From Prorocentrum cordatum (Eukaryota; Sar; Dinophyceae; Prorocentrales; Prorocentraceae): DNA of 64,000 bases. Numbering within the stretch: the first letter of the stretch is position 1; each line of letters begins with the position of its first letter. Under the pieces are notes generated by a model. It was given only the letters and a program-made list of their open reading frames with translations, did not search any database and was not told the DNA's origin. Below are positions 34,773 to 44,844 of the stretch, piece by piece. The DNA is taken from contig CAUYUJ010017982.1 of NCBI GenBank assembly GCA_963575745.1, positions 471,413 to 535,412 of the forward strand. The letters are read 5' to 3'. Made by a program: the position numbers and the translations under genes.

Positions 34773-35093
34773 TCATAAGTTCTCCTCACCTGCCGTTTCG
34801 GTTGGACTGGCGGCAGATTGGAGAAGTCCCGAAACCAGACGGTGGTCAGAACACAAATTAACGCGCCTGGTAACGGACCGTGCAACACGGTGGGGCCGTG
34901 CCACAAAACTATCTGCCCAGGCAACTGGTGGACGTCCACGAGGACTGTGCCCTGTGGTGTCCATGGCAGTGTCCTGTTCAACGGGCAGCCACGGCGCTGC
35001 CCCAGCCCTTGCGTTTCCAATGTCTCCAGGGTCGGCACAAAGATTCTCTGAGCGATCATTGTGCGCTCCCTTCTTTCCCAACCTTCCACTGGT

Positions 35094-35893
35094 TCACGAA
35101 GTTCGTCGGGCGCTTCTGGCCACTCGAAAGCGGCCTCGAGCAGGGCAAGACACCGGGCGCGCATACTGATCAAGGTCCGCTGCCCAAAGCGATGGCCACC
35201 AGTCTGCGATCGGAGGAACTCTTATCCTTTGTCTTCCAGCCAAGTGTGCGAGCCACTTAATGGATCTCCTCTTCAGACGCTCGAGGTACTGGAAGAAAGG
35301 ACCGTGGCGCGCCGGCGGCTGGGCCGCGGCGTGGTCTGGGATCCAGGCAGGATAACTGCCTGTCCGACTGTTTCCAAAAGTTTGTCCTGAAGCGGCCAAT
35401 CGTAAATATTGAGTCATGGTTGCCCACTTGCGCTCTTGCTGCAGATTGTTGTTGATGTTGTATATCACATCCGCAGAAGCTCTATTCTGTCGTCTTACGC
35501 GCGCACCAGTCCAGCCAGCGCGATCATTAGGAAGCTCGTGGGGATCATTAGCATGCAACAAAATGCCATGTCCCTCAAGGGACCTCGGAATAACTGCCCT
35601 GTTCCATGTCTGGAGCATGTAATCGTGGGTAACTCTGTATTTGTAATTGATCGGATTGCTGCAGGAGGGACAATGCCCAAAGCCAGTCCTCACCCAGTGA
35701 TAATTAGCGCACAGGAACCGCCCGTCGTCCGTCCATGGGACCATTGGACGAGTTCTTGCGCATCGGGTGACAATGGGGGCATGCGGTTTGGGATCAAAGA
35801 CAGCGTCTCATCCGTATGAATCCATCCGAGCATCGAGTTGTTGTTAAAATCCACCTCGTGCGACGCCCATTCATGGCTGAACCCTAGGACCAA
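35094..35893 (-). CDS. Cargo ORF with a single Cys-x2-Cys knuckle, unrecognised
   Basis: Two frames (35690-35893 and 35094-35744) join as WIHTDETLSLIPNRMPPLSP, then TDDGRFLCANYHWVRTGF and GHCPSCSNPINYKY. The CPSC with upstream Cys suggests a zinc ribbon. The tail (WATMTQYLRLAASGQTFG) is globular-like, then Ala/Pro-rich with hairpin 35308-35333. Function unknown. Confidence 0.4.
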
Positions 35894-37126
35894 GAGATAT
35901 GCTTGTCTCTAGGATCCTGCGGGTCTCCAATTTTAACAAGGCTGACGGCTTTGTCAATGTCGGTGAACTTCGGCACTTTAAAGGACACAAGAGTCCCACC
36001 CTGGCAAATCCTGTACGAAAAGCGGGCGAGAACCCGGCCGTTGAAAACAAGCATTAACGGCCAGGGACCCCTGTGATTCGGAAGCTGATCCCACAGACGG
36101 ACTGTGTCCTCTGCGGGCCATGCTCCGACCGATAGCGGTTCTCCTGGTTGCGCAGCATTGCCCATGGCCGCAAACTCCCTTGCGGGGGCAATCTCGCCAT
36201 ACCTCCGTTGGCTGAGCCACGAAGGAAGGTGATCTTCCTCTCGCATGATCGGGTTCTTCTTGGTCGGGAGAAGCCTCAGCAAGTCGTAATCTGCCTCGAG
36301 ACAAAGTCCCGAGTCTCTTTTTGGGAACTGGGCTTCTCCGACCGTTGGCTCCGACAGTGTCTGCGAGTCGGTGATATGGAGAAGAGGGCCGTGACCCCTG
36401 GCTTGGCCAGGGTCATAAGGGACATACATCCTCGCAATGGAAGCAACAAGTGGAGTGTCCCTGGCACGCTCGATAGAAAACAGGAATTGGAACTGCATTC
36501 CTTTCCTTCTTTTGATGGGGCCACGCCGTGTATTCTTTCCACATTTCGTTGACTTTAGTTCCATCGATGCTGCCATTGTCATCAGGGAACACCCCAAGTA
36601 CCTCCACAGTCCCTGGTTGCAACGCGGCTAGGCCGTGTGCAGCGAGGGCCAATGTCTGATAGCTGAATCCGTCCTCGGCGATCTTCTCAACCAGGTCACC
36701 AAAATAGACCCAGCCTCCCGAGGACCTCGCGTAATCAGAGCAATGCCTCGCTATATATGCTGCGCATTTACCGATATGCATAGCGAACTCGTGCACTCTG
36801 TAACTTGGGGGTATCCAAAAGTCCGTACTGCCCAGGGCAGCCGGATTATTAGGATCATCGACCCCAGCTACTAATGGTTTCAAGCATTTAAAGGACTGAG
36901 GGGTAAATCCTTCAGGAATATCATCGGAGTGGAATTCAGCACGGAGAAACTCTCGCGCCTGATCAAACGTACCGCCATCCCTGCTAAGGTTGCTCAATAG
37001 TGCAAATATAGGATCCTCAACGAACTCTGCAACATATCTGAGCGCATTCTCCCTTTGGTTGCGAACAGCCTCGACATGCGGAGAAACGGGCCCAGTCATA
37101 TGGGCCTCTCGAATCTTCTGCCTCAT
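35884..37126 (-). CDS. Cargo ORF, Tpt1/KptA-like RNA 2'-phosphotransferase domain (frameshifted)
   Basis: The first frame (36413-37126) reads AMHIGKCAAYIARHCSDYA, then SSGGWVYFGDLVEKI, later FYRACQGHS. These match, in order, the K.LS..LRH, dGWv.v.dLL and fRa.QGHS blocks of the Tpt1/KptA family. That family removes the 2'-phosphate left by tRNA splicing using NAD+, and related members ADP-ribosylate nucleic-acid phosphates. Arg127-His128 and Arg219 sit where catalytic Arg-His and Arg are expected. After the His-Ser of QGHS the reading continues in the next frame (35884-36597) with PLVASIARMYVPYD and GPLLHITDS. A hairpin (36392-36415) falls just after the junction. An RNA-repair enzyme as retroelement cargo would be unusual. 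Confidence 0.55.
36392..36415 (-). repeat. Bulged hairpin in Tpt1-like ORF
   Basis: Outer TGACCC/GGGTCA, bulge C, inner TGGC/GCCA, loop TTG. Confidence 0.8.
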
Positions 37127-37474
37127 AGCAGGAGGTGTACGCTGGTTAACTTGAGGGCGCTCATCATGCGAAATATAGAGCTCTTTGTCTTTGAAGTAGT
37201 TCGCACGCCCAACAATAATTTATTGTTCTTCCTCTTGTGTAAAAACGCTCGTTGGCGCACGTTGCCGTTTGTCTGGAGCAGGTGGCATATTCTCTCTGCA
37301 AAAGAAACTGAAATATGCCGGACCCGATCGATAATGTTCTTCCTCCGTGGTAGTGAGCTCAGGATCTGCTGGGTACGGAAGCTCAGTGGCCTGGGTCAGA
37401 TCGTTGTCGGCCTCAAGGGATCCCGGAATGCCTTGGGCATCTGGCCCTTGACCTGCGGGCGTAGGCTCCGCTGC

Positions 37475-37500
37475 CTGATGCCCGCTTAGAGCGGCATCAG
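37475..37500 (-). repeat. Bulged hairpin between cargo ORFs
   Basis: Outer CTGATGC/GCATCAG, bulge C, inner CGCT/AGCG, loop TAG. The outer and inner stems are both unlike other members. Confidence 0.8.
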
Positions 37501-37556
37501 GTAATGGCGCCTGATGCATCTTCCTCTTCAGACGTTTCTGTTTTATTAAGCGAAGA

Positions 37557-39628
37557 TTATGCAGGCTCTCGGGTTGCAGCAGGTGCCACGGCACCGGCGC
37601 CCGAGCCTGCCGCTGCCTCAATTTCCTTCTCCTGTTTGTTCTGCACTTTGGCTGGGCCAGGCGGAGGCGGAGGAAGGTTCTCTGTCGCGGCTGAGCCGGA
37701 CGGAGGAGCGGGTGGAGTAGGAAGACTGCTTCCGCTCACAACGGCTGCGCCCTCTGCCTTGGGCTGCGACGACTCGCTCTGGCCGGCGAACATAGAAGTG
37801 GAAGCGAAACCTGGCACAAGTTTACGGATCTGTTTCACAACAGCGCCTTGAAATTTCCAAGCATACAAGCAGTTTCCCGGGTCGTGTCTACCTTTTTCGC
37901 TGACCCTCAAGTAGAGCCCCCTTGCTGTTGCGATATACGATGCAATTTCATATATCGTATCCTCGGGGTACTCGTGCTCTTGTGGCCAGTCGGCAGCGGT
38001 TCGACGCCACCAGTAAAAGAACTCCTTCTCTTTTCTCAGAACGTCACGCGCTGTCTGGCCCGTGAATTGTATCTTAGAGACTTCTTTGAGGATCCTGAGA
38101 ATGACAGCTGCCTCGTCGGTCCCTGTTGGCACAGGTGACTCCTCTGATGATGGGTCTCCATCCATCTGCGTCGGAGGAGCTGCCTTAGGGGCATTATGCC
38201 CCTCACCGCCTCCGCGGCGTGCAACGCCTACATCCTCGGCGGCTCCGGCTTCCGTCTCCACTGCTTTTACCTCTGCGACAAGGTTATCCTCCTGTGCAGT
38301 CTGATCCGTCCCAGCGCTGCCCTGGGCACGCTGAGGGGGCCCCTGTTCTCTCACCCACCTGGGTGCAGCCTTAGCCGGGGGCTGTGCCTTCTGTTGGTCT
38401 TGATCAGTTTGTGGAGCACGATTAACATTCCACCTGGCAAGGTTAGCCACGGCTGCGGGGGGCTCGCGAAGACTCGGTTTCCCACTTTGAGGCGAGTCGC
38501 CCGCTGTTTCCGCGCCTCCCCGCTTGGCCGGTGGCTGCGCCACTGGGGATGCGGATAAGTTATCGGCTCCCGCGTCGGGGCGAGCCACCTTAGCCGGCGG
38601 AGGCTTCGGCAACCGTGTCTCAGGACCGTGGCGAGGTGGAGGCGGAGGCTTCATAGGCATATCCGCCTTCGCCAAGGGTGAGTCCTTCGACCGCACAACG
38701 TTCGGCTTCGATGCCGGAGGCGACGTCGTCGCACTGAGCGGCGGAGGGGCTTTCTTCGGAACGACTCCCCTCAGCCCTTCTGCTGCCGGCCACTCCTTCG
38801 GAGGGGGAAGGGGCGTCGGCACTTTGCCAGGTGCATCAGCATTGGGGAGTGGAGGCCAAGCCTCCGCCACGGCTTTGCTGGGCGGAGGCTTGAACGCCCT
38901 CCCAGTGCGAGGCGCAGGCTGCCCTAGACTCGGGAAATTCTCGGCATCGAGCGAACGGAATGTGCCGGGCGGCTTGGCCGCCGGCGCCTGCTCTGGTGCA
39001 CTAGCAGATGCCTTGGCTCTGTCCTCCTCATCTTTGTTACTTTGGACAAGCTTCTTGGACTCCTCTGAGGCCTCATCTCTGTGCAGCGGATGGATTTTGG
39101 TTAGTTTGACTCCTTTCTGCCGGAGCCACGGCCAAATGTCGTCGATCATATCGTCGTCGAAGTATGGACTCTGGCCACTTTGCCATTCGATCGGTCCCAA
39201 ATTCGGGACCCGTTCTCTCTGTGCCTCCCGGACTTTGTCCGTGGCAGCCGTCCATGCATCGTCGCGAGACCGTTCAACTCCGAAGTCTTGCTCCAGACAC
39301 CAATTGTTCTGTCTGGCGATATGTTGCAAAAAACGTAAGCCGGCGCGACATGAAGTGCTGCTGGTGTCCAATGATACAATCGAAGCTCATGCAACACAAC
39401 ACCCGTCGGGTCGCTAACGTACTGATCGGGTTTCCTTTGATGAGAACTGGCTTTTTCGAATAGAAAACAATCTCGGCAGTAATCCAGATGAAAGGTCTCC
39501 TCTGCAACAGAGTACACCGTGTGAGTCTGGGGATTATCAGTGCAAGGAAAGGAGTACACTCCAATCACGTTATGCTTGACGCTGCCTCCGTATTTTGGAT
39601 TAGATGGAAGCAACTGATGGCCCTCCAA
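37557..39628 (-). CDS. Cargo ORF, Pro/Ala-rich with globular ends (frameshifted)
   Basis: An upstream frame (39146-39628) has VIGVYSFPCTDNPQTHTVYS and VVLHELRLYHWTP, recalling a VYSFP-type module common in dinoflagellate retroelement ORFs. It overlaps the main 604-codon frame (37557-39371), which starts with a helical piece (FLQHIARQNNWCLEQDFGVE, then DDDMIDDIWPWLRQKGVKL). A Pro/Ala-rich centre of about 300 residues follows, then a second globular piece (EFFYWWRRTAADWPQEHEYP, then TIYEIASYIATARGLYLRVS). At least seven hairpins lie in this interval, including the longest one (38857-38892). Function unknown. Confidence 0.45.
38857..38892 (-). repeat. Longest bulged hairpin (12 + 4 bp)
   Basis: Outer CAAGCCTCCGCC/GGCGGAGGCTTG, bulge A, inner CGGC/GCTG with one G-T pair, loop TTT. 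Its 5' arm overlaps another hairpin at 38849-38867 (GTGGAGGC, loop CAA, GCCTCCGC) that would exclude it. Confidence 0.85.
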
Positions 39629-39673
39629 AGTTGCATGAAGTGAGGTAACAGGCGTACCATGGGACTGTTTAGT

Positions 39674-41770
39674 TCAGCCTGCGGATTGGTCTTGGACCTC
39701 CGCAAGCTTTTCGTCTGTGACGTAGAAAGGCAGAGTGAACTGAACGCAAGGATTAAGACCCGCTCTGTGGGTCTTCGTGGACATCTTCGCCGAGTTCAGG
39801 CGATCAGCGACAGTAGCTTTCGGGTCCGGCCGCGACCGGTCAGCCTTTACCTTGAAGAAAAAAGCCCAATTCGGAACAGCATAATTGGGTTCCAAGACTG
39901 GGAACTTCGTGGACTTCTGCAGCATCTGAAAGGCCAACCACGCTTGTCCATTTGCGGCCCTCTGAATCATCTTGAACTCCTTGCTGCGGGGCGGATTTTC
40001 CCCGTTTGCAATCCGTGCGACGTGGCCTTCCTCCCCCGGATACTCATTATTGCGCATCATGCCTCTGCGGAGCTTATCGCTCGCTATCGTAAATTGTCGA
40101 AGGAAATCATATTCAACTAGTGCTTGGCCAGCCGCACTTCTATAGGGCAACTTCTTCGTTGCCTGGTATGGCAAATGGTGGAGCCAATCAAATTCCCATT
40201 CCTCATTGCTGTTAGGATCGGCGCTTTTCTTCAAACGTCTTGGGAACTTGTACTTCTGACTGAGCGTTGTCGATTTTCCAACAGGGCACTTATCGCGGAG
40301 GAAATCCCCCGCCGCCTCACCAGGCGTTTTGGCCTCTTGCGCGCCCGTCGCTGGGGCCAAAGGAGGTTCGCGGTGCGGCTGGGTCGCCCGCGTGAGTGAA
40401 TCGCTACCCGAGACGGCTGGGCCGCTCGGCGCAACAATTTCACTAGGAACGGCTGAGCCGCCCAGTGCTGTGATGTTCTCCGAGGCGGCAGAGCCGCTCG
40501 GTGCAGAACCGCTACCCGAAACGGCTGGGCCGCTCGGTGCCTTAGCAGGTGCTGCCTTCGTCAATCGTTCGACTGCCATGCGCATGTTAACATCGTTTTG
40601 TACACCCTCATTTGGCAATCGAAGACGCTGCCCCTCCGGGGGCATTCCTGGACAGAAATTCGGACCGCGCGGCAAGAAGTAATGATCATCTTGCCGTGGG
40701 AAGAAGTCCGCATATGCCATCCCCCGTTTCAGGAATTCGATGAACGCTTCAGAATAATATGAATGGATGGGCCCGCGTCCAGATCCGTCTTGGACGGCTG
40801 GGAACAATTCGCGATCCAAAGCTGTTGCGAATGGACGTGTATTGAGCACCGACCTGGGCACATTGCCTTCCACGGGGCTCCAGTCTTGCCAGTACATGAC
40901 TAGCTCATCGACGGTAGCCTCTTGCGCAGTGTACCCGTCAGCTCTCGTCGCCCTTGTTATGCTGATCCCCTGGACGGCTGAGCCGCCAGAGGGTTGGCAA
41001 AAGAACAATGCGGCAAGTTTGGCAGTCTTGAACATGTACTCAGCGCACAATTCTCCTGCGGTGACCTTCACCATCTGCCCGCCCTTATGTAGTTTGTAAT
41101 CATCACGCTCACGGACAAAATGATAAAGATCCCCTGGTTTGTGCCGCAATTTGCGGTATAAGCTTACACCGTCTAAAATCATTATCCGCGGGAAACTCCC
41201 CATGGCTTCGTATCCTTCAATCCGTTGGTTCAGTTTAGCCCTGACGAGGGTGGCGACGTCGTTCCGCATTTTGTTCACTCCGGATCCGTTGGTCCTCCAG
41301 CATGCGCGGTCTCCGCCAACATACATGATCTCAAGTGCCCCGCCCCCCGCGCGGGAGATCGCGTCGTCCACCAGCTTAATCGCGCTTTCTATTAATATTC
41401 TGAGACTTCCAGCGAAAGCAAGCGGGTCCTCTGGTCTCTGTGTTCCAGAGCCGACTCCGATCAAATCACCGTATCCATCAGCGATGTCGTTAACGTTCCA
41501 GAAGATGAAACGGATCGGCGTGTGAATTCCTTTCTTACAGTCACGATGCCATGCCCAATCAACTTCCATAGCCTCCTCCTTTAGCTCTGGAGCCATGCAT
41601 CCACTCATGATCGTTTGCGAGCTGCCATGCACCTGTTCCCGCAGATGGTCTTCAGGGAGACGACTGGGCTTCTTCTTCTTGGACGTTTCCCGAAATGAGA
41701 TTGTGGAATCTGAGACAATGTGGGCGGAATAATACCAAAATCTGCATGTCCCACTCTCCATCACGCACAA
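39674..41770 (-). CDS. Cargo ORF with SGNH-hydrolase-like domain
   Basis: 698 codons, the longest frame of the cargo. Residues 85-250 read RFIFWNVNDIADGYG, later ALEIMYVGGDRACW, then RIMILDGVSLYRKLR and KPGDLYHFVRERDDYKLHKG. An Asn in the first block (N92 or N94), a VGG strand and a C-terminal Asp214-x-x-His217 match blocks III and V of SGNH/GDSL-type hydrolases, which cleave esters; the block I GDS serine motif is not seen. Similar domains occur as stand-alone proteins in dinoflagellates, to my knowledge. A Ser/Ala/Pro-rich linker (residues 400-470) carries four hairpins. The C-terminal 200 residues are fold-like (EWEFDWLHHLPYQATKKLPY) but unknown. Confidence 0.45.
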   Translation of the reverse strand: MCVMESGTCRFWYYSAHIVSDSTISFRETSKKKKPSRLPEDHLREQVHGSSQTIMSGCMAPELKEEAMEVDWAWHRDCKKGIHTPIRFIFWNVNDIADGYGDLIGVGSGTQRPEDPLAFAGSLRILIESAIKLVDDAISRAGGGALEIMYVGGDRACWRTNGSGVNKMRNDVATLVRAKLNQRIEGYEAMGSFPRIMILDGVSLYRKLRHKPGDLYHFVRERDDYKLHKGGQMVKVTAGELCAEYMFKTAKLAALFFCQPSGGSAVQGISITRATRADGYTAQEATVDELVMYWQDWSPVEGNVPRSVLNTRPFATALDRELFPAVQDGSGRGPIHSYYSEAFIEFLKRGMAYADFFPRQDDHYFLPRGPNFCPGMPPEGQRLRLPNEGVQNDVNMRMAVERLTKAAPAKAPSGPAVSGSGSAPSGSAASENITALGGSAVPSEIVAPSGPAVSGSDSLTRATQPHREPPLAPATGAQEAKTPGEAAGDFLRDKCPVGKSTTLSQKYKFPRRLKKSADPNSNEEWEFDWLHHLPYQATKKLPYRSAAGQALVEYDFLRQFTIASDKLRRGMMRNNEYPGEEGHVARIANGENPPRSKEFKMIQRAANGQAWLAFQMLQKSTKFPVLEPNYAVPNWAFFFKVKADRSRPDPKATVADRLNSAKMSTKTHRAGLNPCVQFTLPFYVTDEKLAEVQDQSAG
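40408..40537 (-). repeat. Cluster of four bulged hairpins spaced 33, 39 and 36 bp
   Basis: Hairpins at 40408-40429, 40441-40467, 40480-40501 and 40516-40537, all with a CGGC/GCCG inner stem. Loops are TGG, TGA, AGA and TGG, and bulges A, AA, G and AA. The spacing is a multiple of three throughout, so the coding phase is preserved (GPAVSGS at both ends). Confidence 0.85.
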
Positions 41771-41782
41771 AGGATTGGAGAA

Positions 41783-42826
41783 CTATGTTACTGGTTTGCC
41801 CGTGTTCATCATGGTCGCAATGTCCTCGCCAACAAACGGAATCCACGAATGTGCGTTCACTCGGGCAATCTGCGCAATGGCCTGGTACTTCTGGAGGAAA
41901 GTTAACTTGAGTGCCCAGTTTGCCATCTGGGGGTCTGTGATATCAACATAAAGCTGAAGAATCGCATTCACTTTGGATTGCCACTCGTTGGGGGGTGCCC
42001 TGAGATCCGGCGGCGCAAACTTCTTCTGCAGCCGATAATAGTCAAGAGCGTTCCAGGGGCCCCGCCCGAAATAGGGCGGGCCATACTGGCTGCCACTTGC
42101 GGAGGTGGATCCCGCATCAGGGGATCCGCCTCCGCCATCTCCCCCGGAGGGGTTACCTGATGGCGGAACACCTCCCGAAGGAGAGCCCCCCGGTCCAGGC
42201 GGAGCCCCTCCACCGCCGGCTGGGCCGGGGGGAGAGCTACCGCCCGCTCCGTCACCGGCTGGGCCGCGCGGAGCAGCCGGACCTGAAGCAGGCCCGGCGG
42301 ATGATCCTCCGGCAACCTGTCGACCGACACCAGAATTGCCCAACGAGGGCTGAGCAATAGCAGCAACCATCTGATGGCTCGCCGAATCGACTGGGTCGTT
42401 CGGTGCCTCTGTGGTCAAACGTGGCCTTTTCGACTGCGATTGCATGTCGGTCTCGCCGTCAAGTCCGTCCTTCGCTAGCCAAGCATCGAAATCGCATGGG
42501 CATGGCCACGACGGTTGTTCCTGGCGCCAATGTGCGGCCTGTTGGGGAGAGGTCTCAAAGTAATTTGCTCTGGCCGAAGGGGTGAGAGCCTCCTCAACAA
42601 CGTGCACTGGCGTGTGAGACAAACCCTTGACGACAGGCAGGGCAAACATCGTGCCCCAACCATCCCCAATGGCTGTGCCACGGGGGGGCGTTCGCGGTGA
42701 TGGGCCCCAAATGTTGAACCACAAATCTGGGGCGCCTTCTGTCCATTTGTCCCTTATCGGGACGCTCACAAAGTCTCCGTAGATCGTCTTCCGCCGCATG
42801 GCTGGGCCAGCGGTGGGACCCAACAC
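41783..42826 (-). CDS. Cargo ORF, Gly/Pro/Ser-rich linker protein, unrecognised
   Basis: 347 codons. The N-terminal 90 residues are aromatic-rich and fold-like (WFNIWGPSPRTPPRGTAIGD). The middle is Gly/Pro/Ser low complexity. The C-terminus (YYRLQKKFAPPDLRAPPNEW, then LQLYVDITDPQMANWALKLT) looks globular. Hairpins at 42058-42082, 42208-42234, 42246-42274, 42380-42405, 42664-42685 and 42790-42817 sit in it, four of them inside the low-complexity middle. No family recognised. Confidence 0.45.
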   Translation of the reverse strand: MLGPTAGPAMRRKTIYGDFVSVPIRDKWTEGAPDLWFNIWGPSPRTPPRGTAIGDGWGTMFALPVVKGLSHTPVHVVEEALTPSARANYFETSPQQAAHWRQEQPSWPCPCDFDAWLAKDGLDGETDMQSQSKRPRLTTEAPNDPVDSASHQMVAAIAQPSLGNSGVGRQVAGGSSAGPASGPAAPRGPAGDGAGGSSPPGPAGGGGAPPGPGGSPSGGVPPSGNPSGGDGGGGSPDAGSTSASGSQYGPPYFGRGPWNALDYYRLQKKFAPPDLRAPPNEWQSKVNAILQLYVDITDPQMANWALKLTFLQKYQAIAQIARVNAHSWIPFVGEDIATMMNTGKPVT

Positions 42827-43324
42827 ACGACCTCTCCTTTTTCAAGAGTACGAGCGGGGCGACGTGCCTTACCAGGTGCATTTGTATACAACCTGCAGAC
42901 CAATCTCGTCATTTCATCTGGGCACGACTGAAAGAATGTACCCACGGGGACATGGTCAAGATTTTTTTTGGGGGGCACAATCAAAACGGCATGTTGCCAT
43001 TCTGTCAAATATAATCCAATGCGCGGTCCACGGATCTTGCGAGGCTTTAGAAAACAGTCGTTCAGAGATCGTCTGTGATGTGTCGGCCAGATCAGCCTTT
43101 AATGCGGTAACGACTTGGTCGTTCCGTCTGTGTAAGATGTTATGTCTCCACATCGTGAAACGCCAACTCCATCCCTGTTTGCTAACAAGCTTGATGGTCC
43201 CCGTGAGATTAGGCCTGGACCATTTTCTCTTTTTATCAGGGAAGCAACGGAAGATGGATTTCTCCTTCTCATCTCCTTGATCGGAGATGGCTACCCTCTT
43301 GGCAGATTGACTGTTTTGGATGGC

Positions 43325-44844
43325 TTATTCAGCAGCTCTTTCGCGAGCTGAGACCTCTTCTGCGTAGATCATTGCACCACTCTCCATTTCGATGCCTTCA
43401 TTCATCGCGACACCGCTTGGGCTAAAAGGATTAGCCTCTTCCCCAGCCGGCTTGGCCGGGGGGGAGGCATCCCCGCTCGGCTGGGCCGGTGGGGTAGCCT
43501 CTCGAATTGGGTTCGGAAGAGCCTTTGCTTCGGGCTCAGCCTGGGGATCTCCCTTCTCAAGCGACTCGGGAGCGAGTTCGTCTATAATGTCATCCGAGCA
43601 AACCGAAGCCGCGTCCTCCCCCGGCGGCTTGGCCGCTGGGACTCCCGGCGGTTGGCGCGTGGGTTTGGTCTGTGATCTCTCGGGCGCGCGGGGGCCGCGG
43701 CAGGCAAAGTTCGCGCAGCCGCAACGAGGCGGCGACGCGATCCGAGGGGGGGCCGGCCGCAGGGGGGCCCGCGCGAGCTCTGGAGACAAAACGGCAGCGG
43801 CACATACTAAGTCAGATGATAGGAAGGGACGACGACGAGAAGACGACATGCGCTCCGCAGCACGCGCAACAACAATATGAACTTGTTTTGCAAAAGCGCC
43901 AGCATAATCCTCAGCAAGCTTGCACCCACGTCCTCTCACCTCAACATGTTCGTGTGTGCCATCGCATCTGCGCTCGAGTCCCTCTGTCACGTCGGGAGAC
44001 GTGGATGCTATCGTCCACGGCTTTTTCATGAACTTACCCTTGCTGTCCCTCAATCCGTACGCGCATCCATGCAGCGCCGTCTTGACAAACTCTAACTCTC
44101 TCATGAACTCTTTGACCTGCGAATCCCTCCAATAATCACACTGAGTCGGCCACTCAATGCAAACGGCGCCCCCCGTTCTGTGCACAGCACGGGCAATCTC
44201 TCGGAAATTCTAAAACAGATATCCGAAATCTGTCCTAATACCACGAAGCCTACGCATCGCCCTATGGCTAGCGGTACGAAAATAATGTGCTTCGTTCACA
44301 TACTGCCAGGGGGGACCTCCCGTACAGGGCATAGAGCCCCATAACGTAATGCGTTTTCCTTTCTGAAAATTTAAAAATCATTCAGAGCCAACCTTCTTCC
44401 CTCATCAGTCCTCATATCTTCTGTCTCTGTGTACCGAATTACCTTGCACGAGTTATCAACAAAATTCTTTGGAATTCCTATCTTACTATGAGGACCACAA
44501 CAGTATTCTAACAAGAGTCTCTCCCCGGTCCACTGTGTGGCCGGGGCGCAATCTTCCCGGATCCAGAATTCTGCCCATCCAGTCCACCTATTTGGACGAT
44601 AGTCGCCATCGCTGGAATCGCCATTCGAGTTCTGCTCGCATTGGCGATGATACTTACTATCTTCGTCGCGCCAATTATCCGCGCGGTCTATAGTCATACC
44701 ATGCTGGGTATTAACGGCATAGGTGGGACGCCTATCATCTAGTCTGTCCGGGTCGATCGGGCAATCAGTACTTACTGGCGTCAACGCGACAAGTCTAGGA
44801 ACGAAGTGCCATCGTTTCAAGCTCTGTCGGCGTTGTGTCCACAC
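43325..44844 (-). CDS. Post-RNase H domain with PCTGG motif (frameshifted)
   Basis: Frame 1 (44371-44844) has WTGERLLLEYCCGPHSKIG and CKVIRYTETEDM, then GRRLAL. It shifts -1 at a T5 run (about 44378-44383) into FQKGKRITLWGSMPCTGGPP, crosses a TAG (44210-44212), and continues in the frame 43325-44185 as GGAVCIEWPTQCDYW and LHGCAYGLRDSKGKFMKKPW. This order (EfCc.p.SklG, WgsiPCTGG.pW, vh.RGG...eWp, hgCa.Gl....kKpW) is, to my knowledge, a recurrent dinoflagellate-type domain found after copia RNase H. Its biochemical role is unknown; a Cys/Pro-Cys motif hints at methyltransferase-like chemistry. The rest is Pro-rich with hairpins 43439-43465, 43471-43494 and 43620-43640. Confidence 0.5.
44523..44546 (-). 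repeat. Bulged hairpin in PCTGG-domain ORF
   Basis: Outer CCCCGG/CCGGGG, bulge T, inner CCAC/GTGG, loop TGT. Confidence 0.85.
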
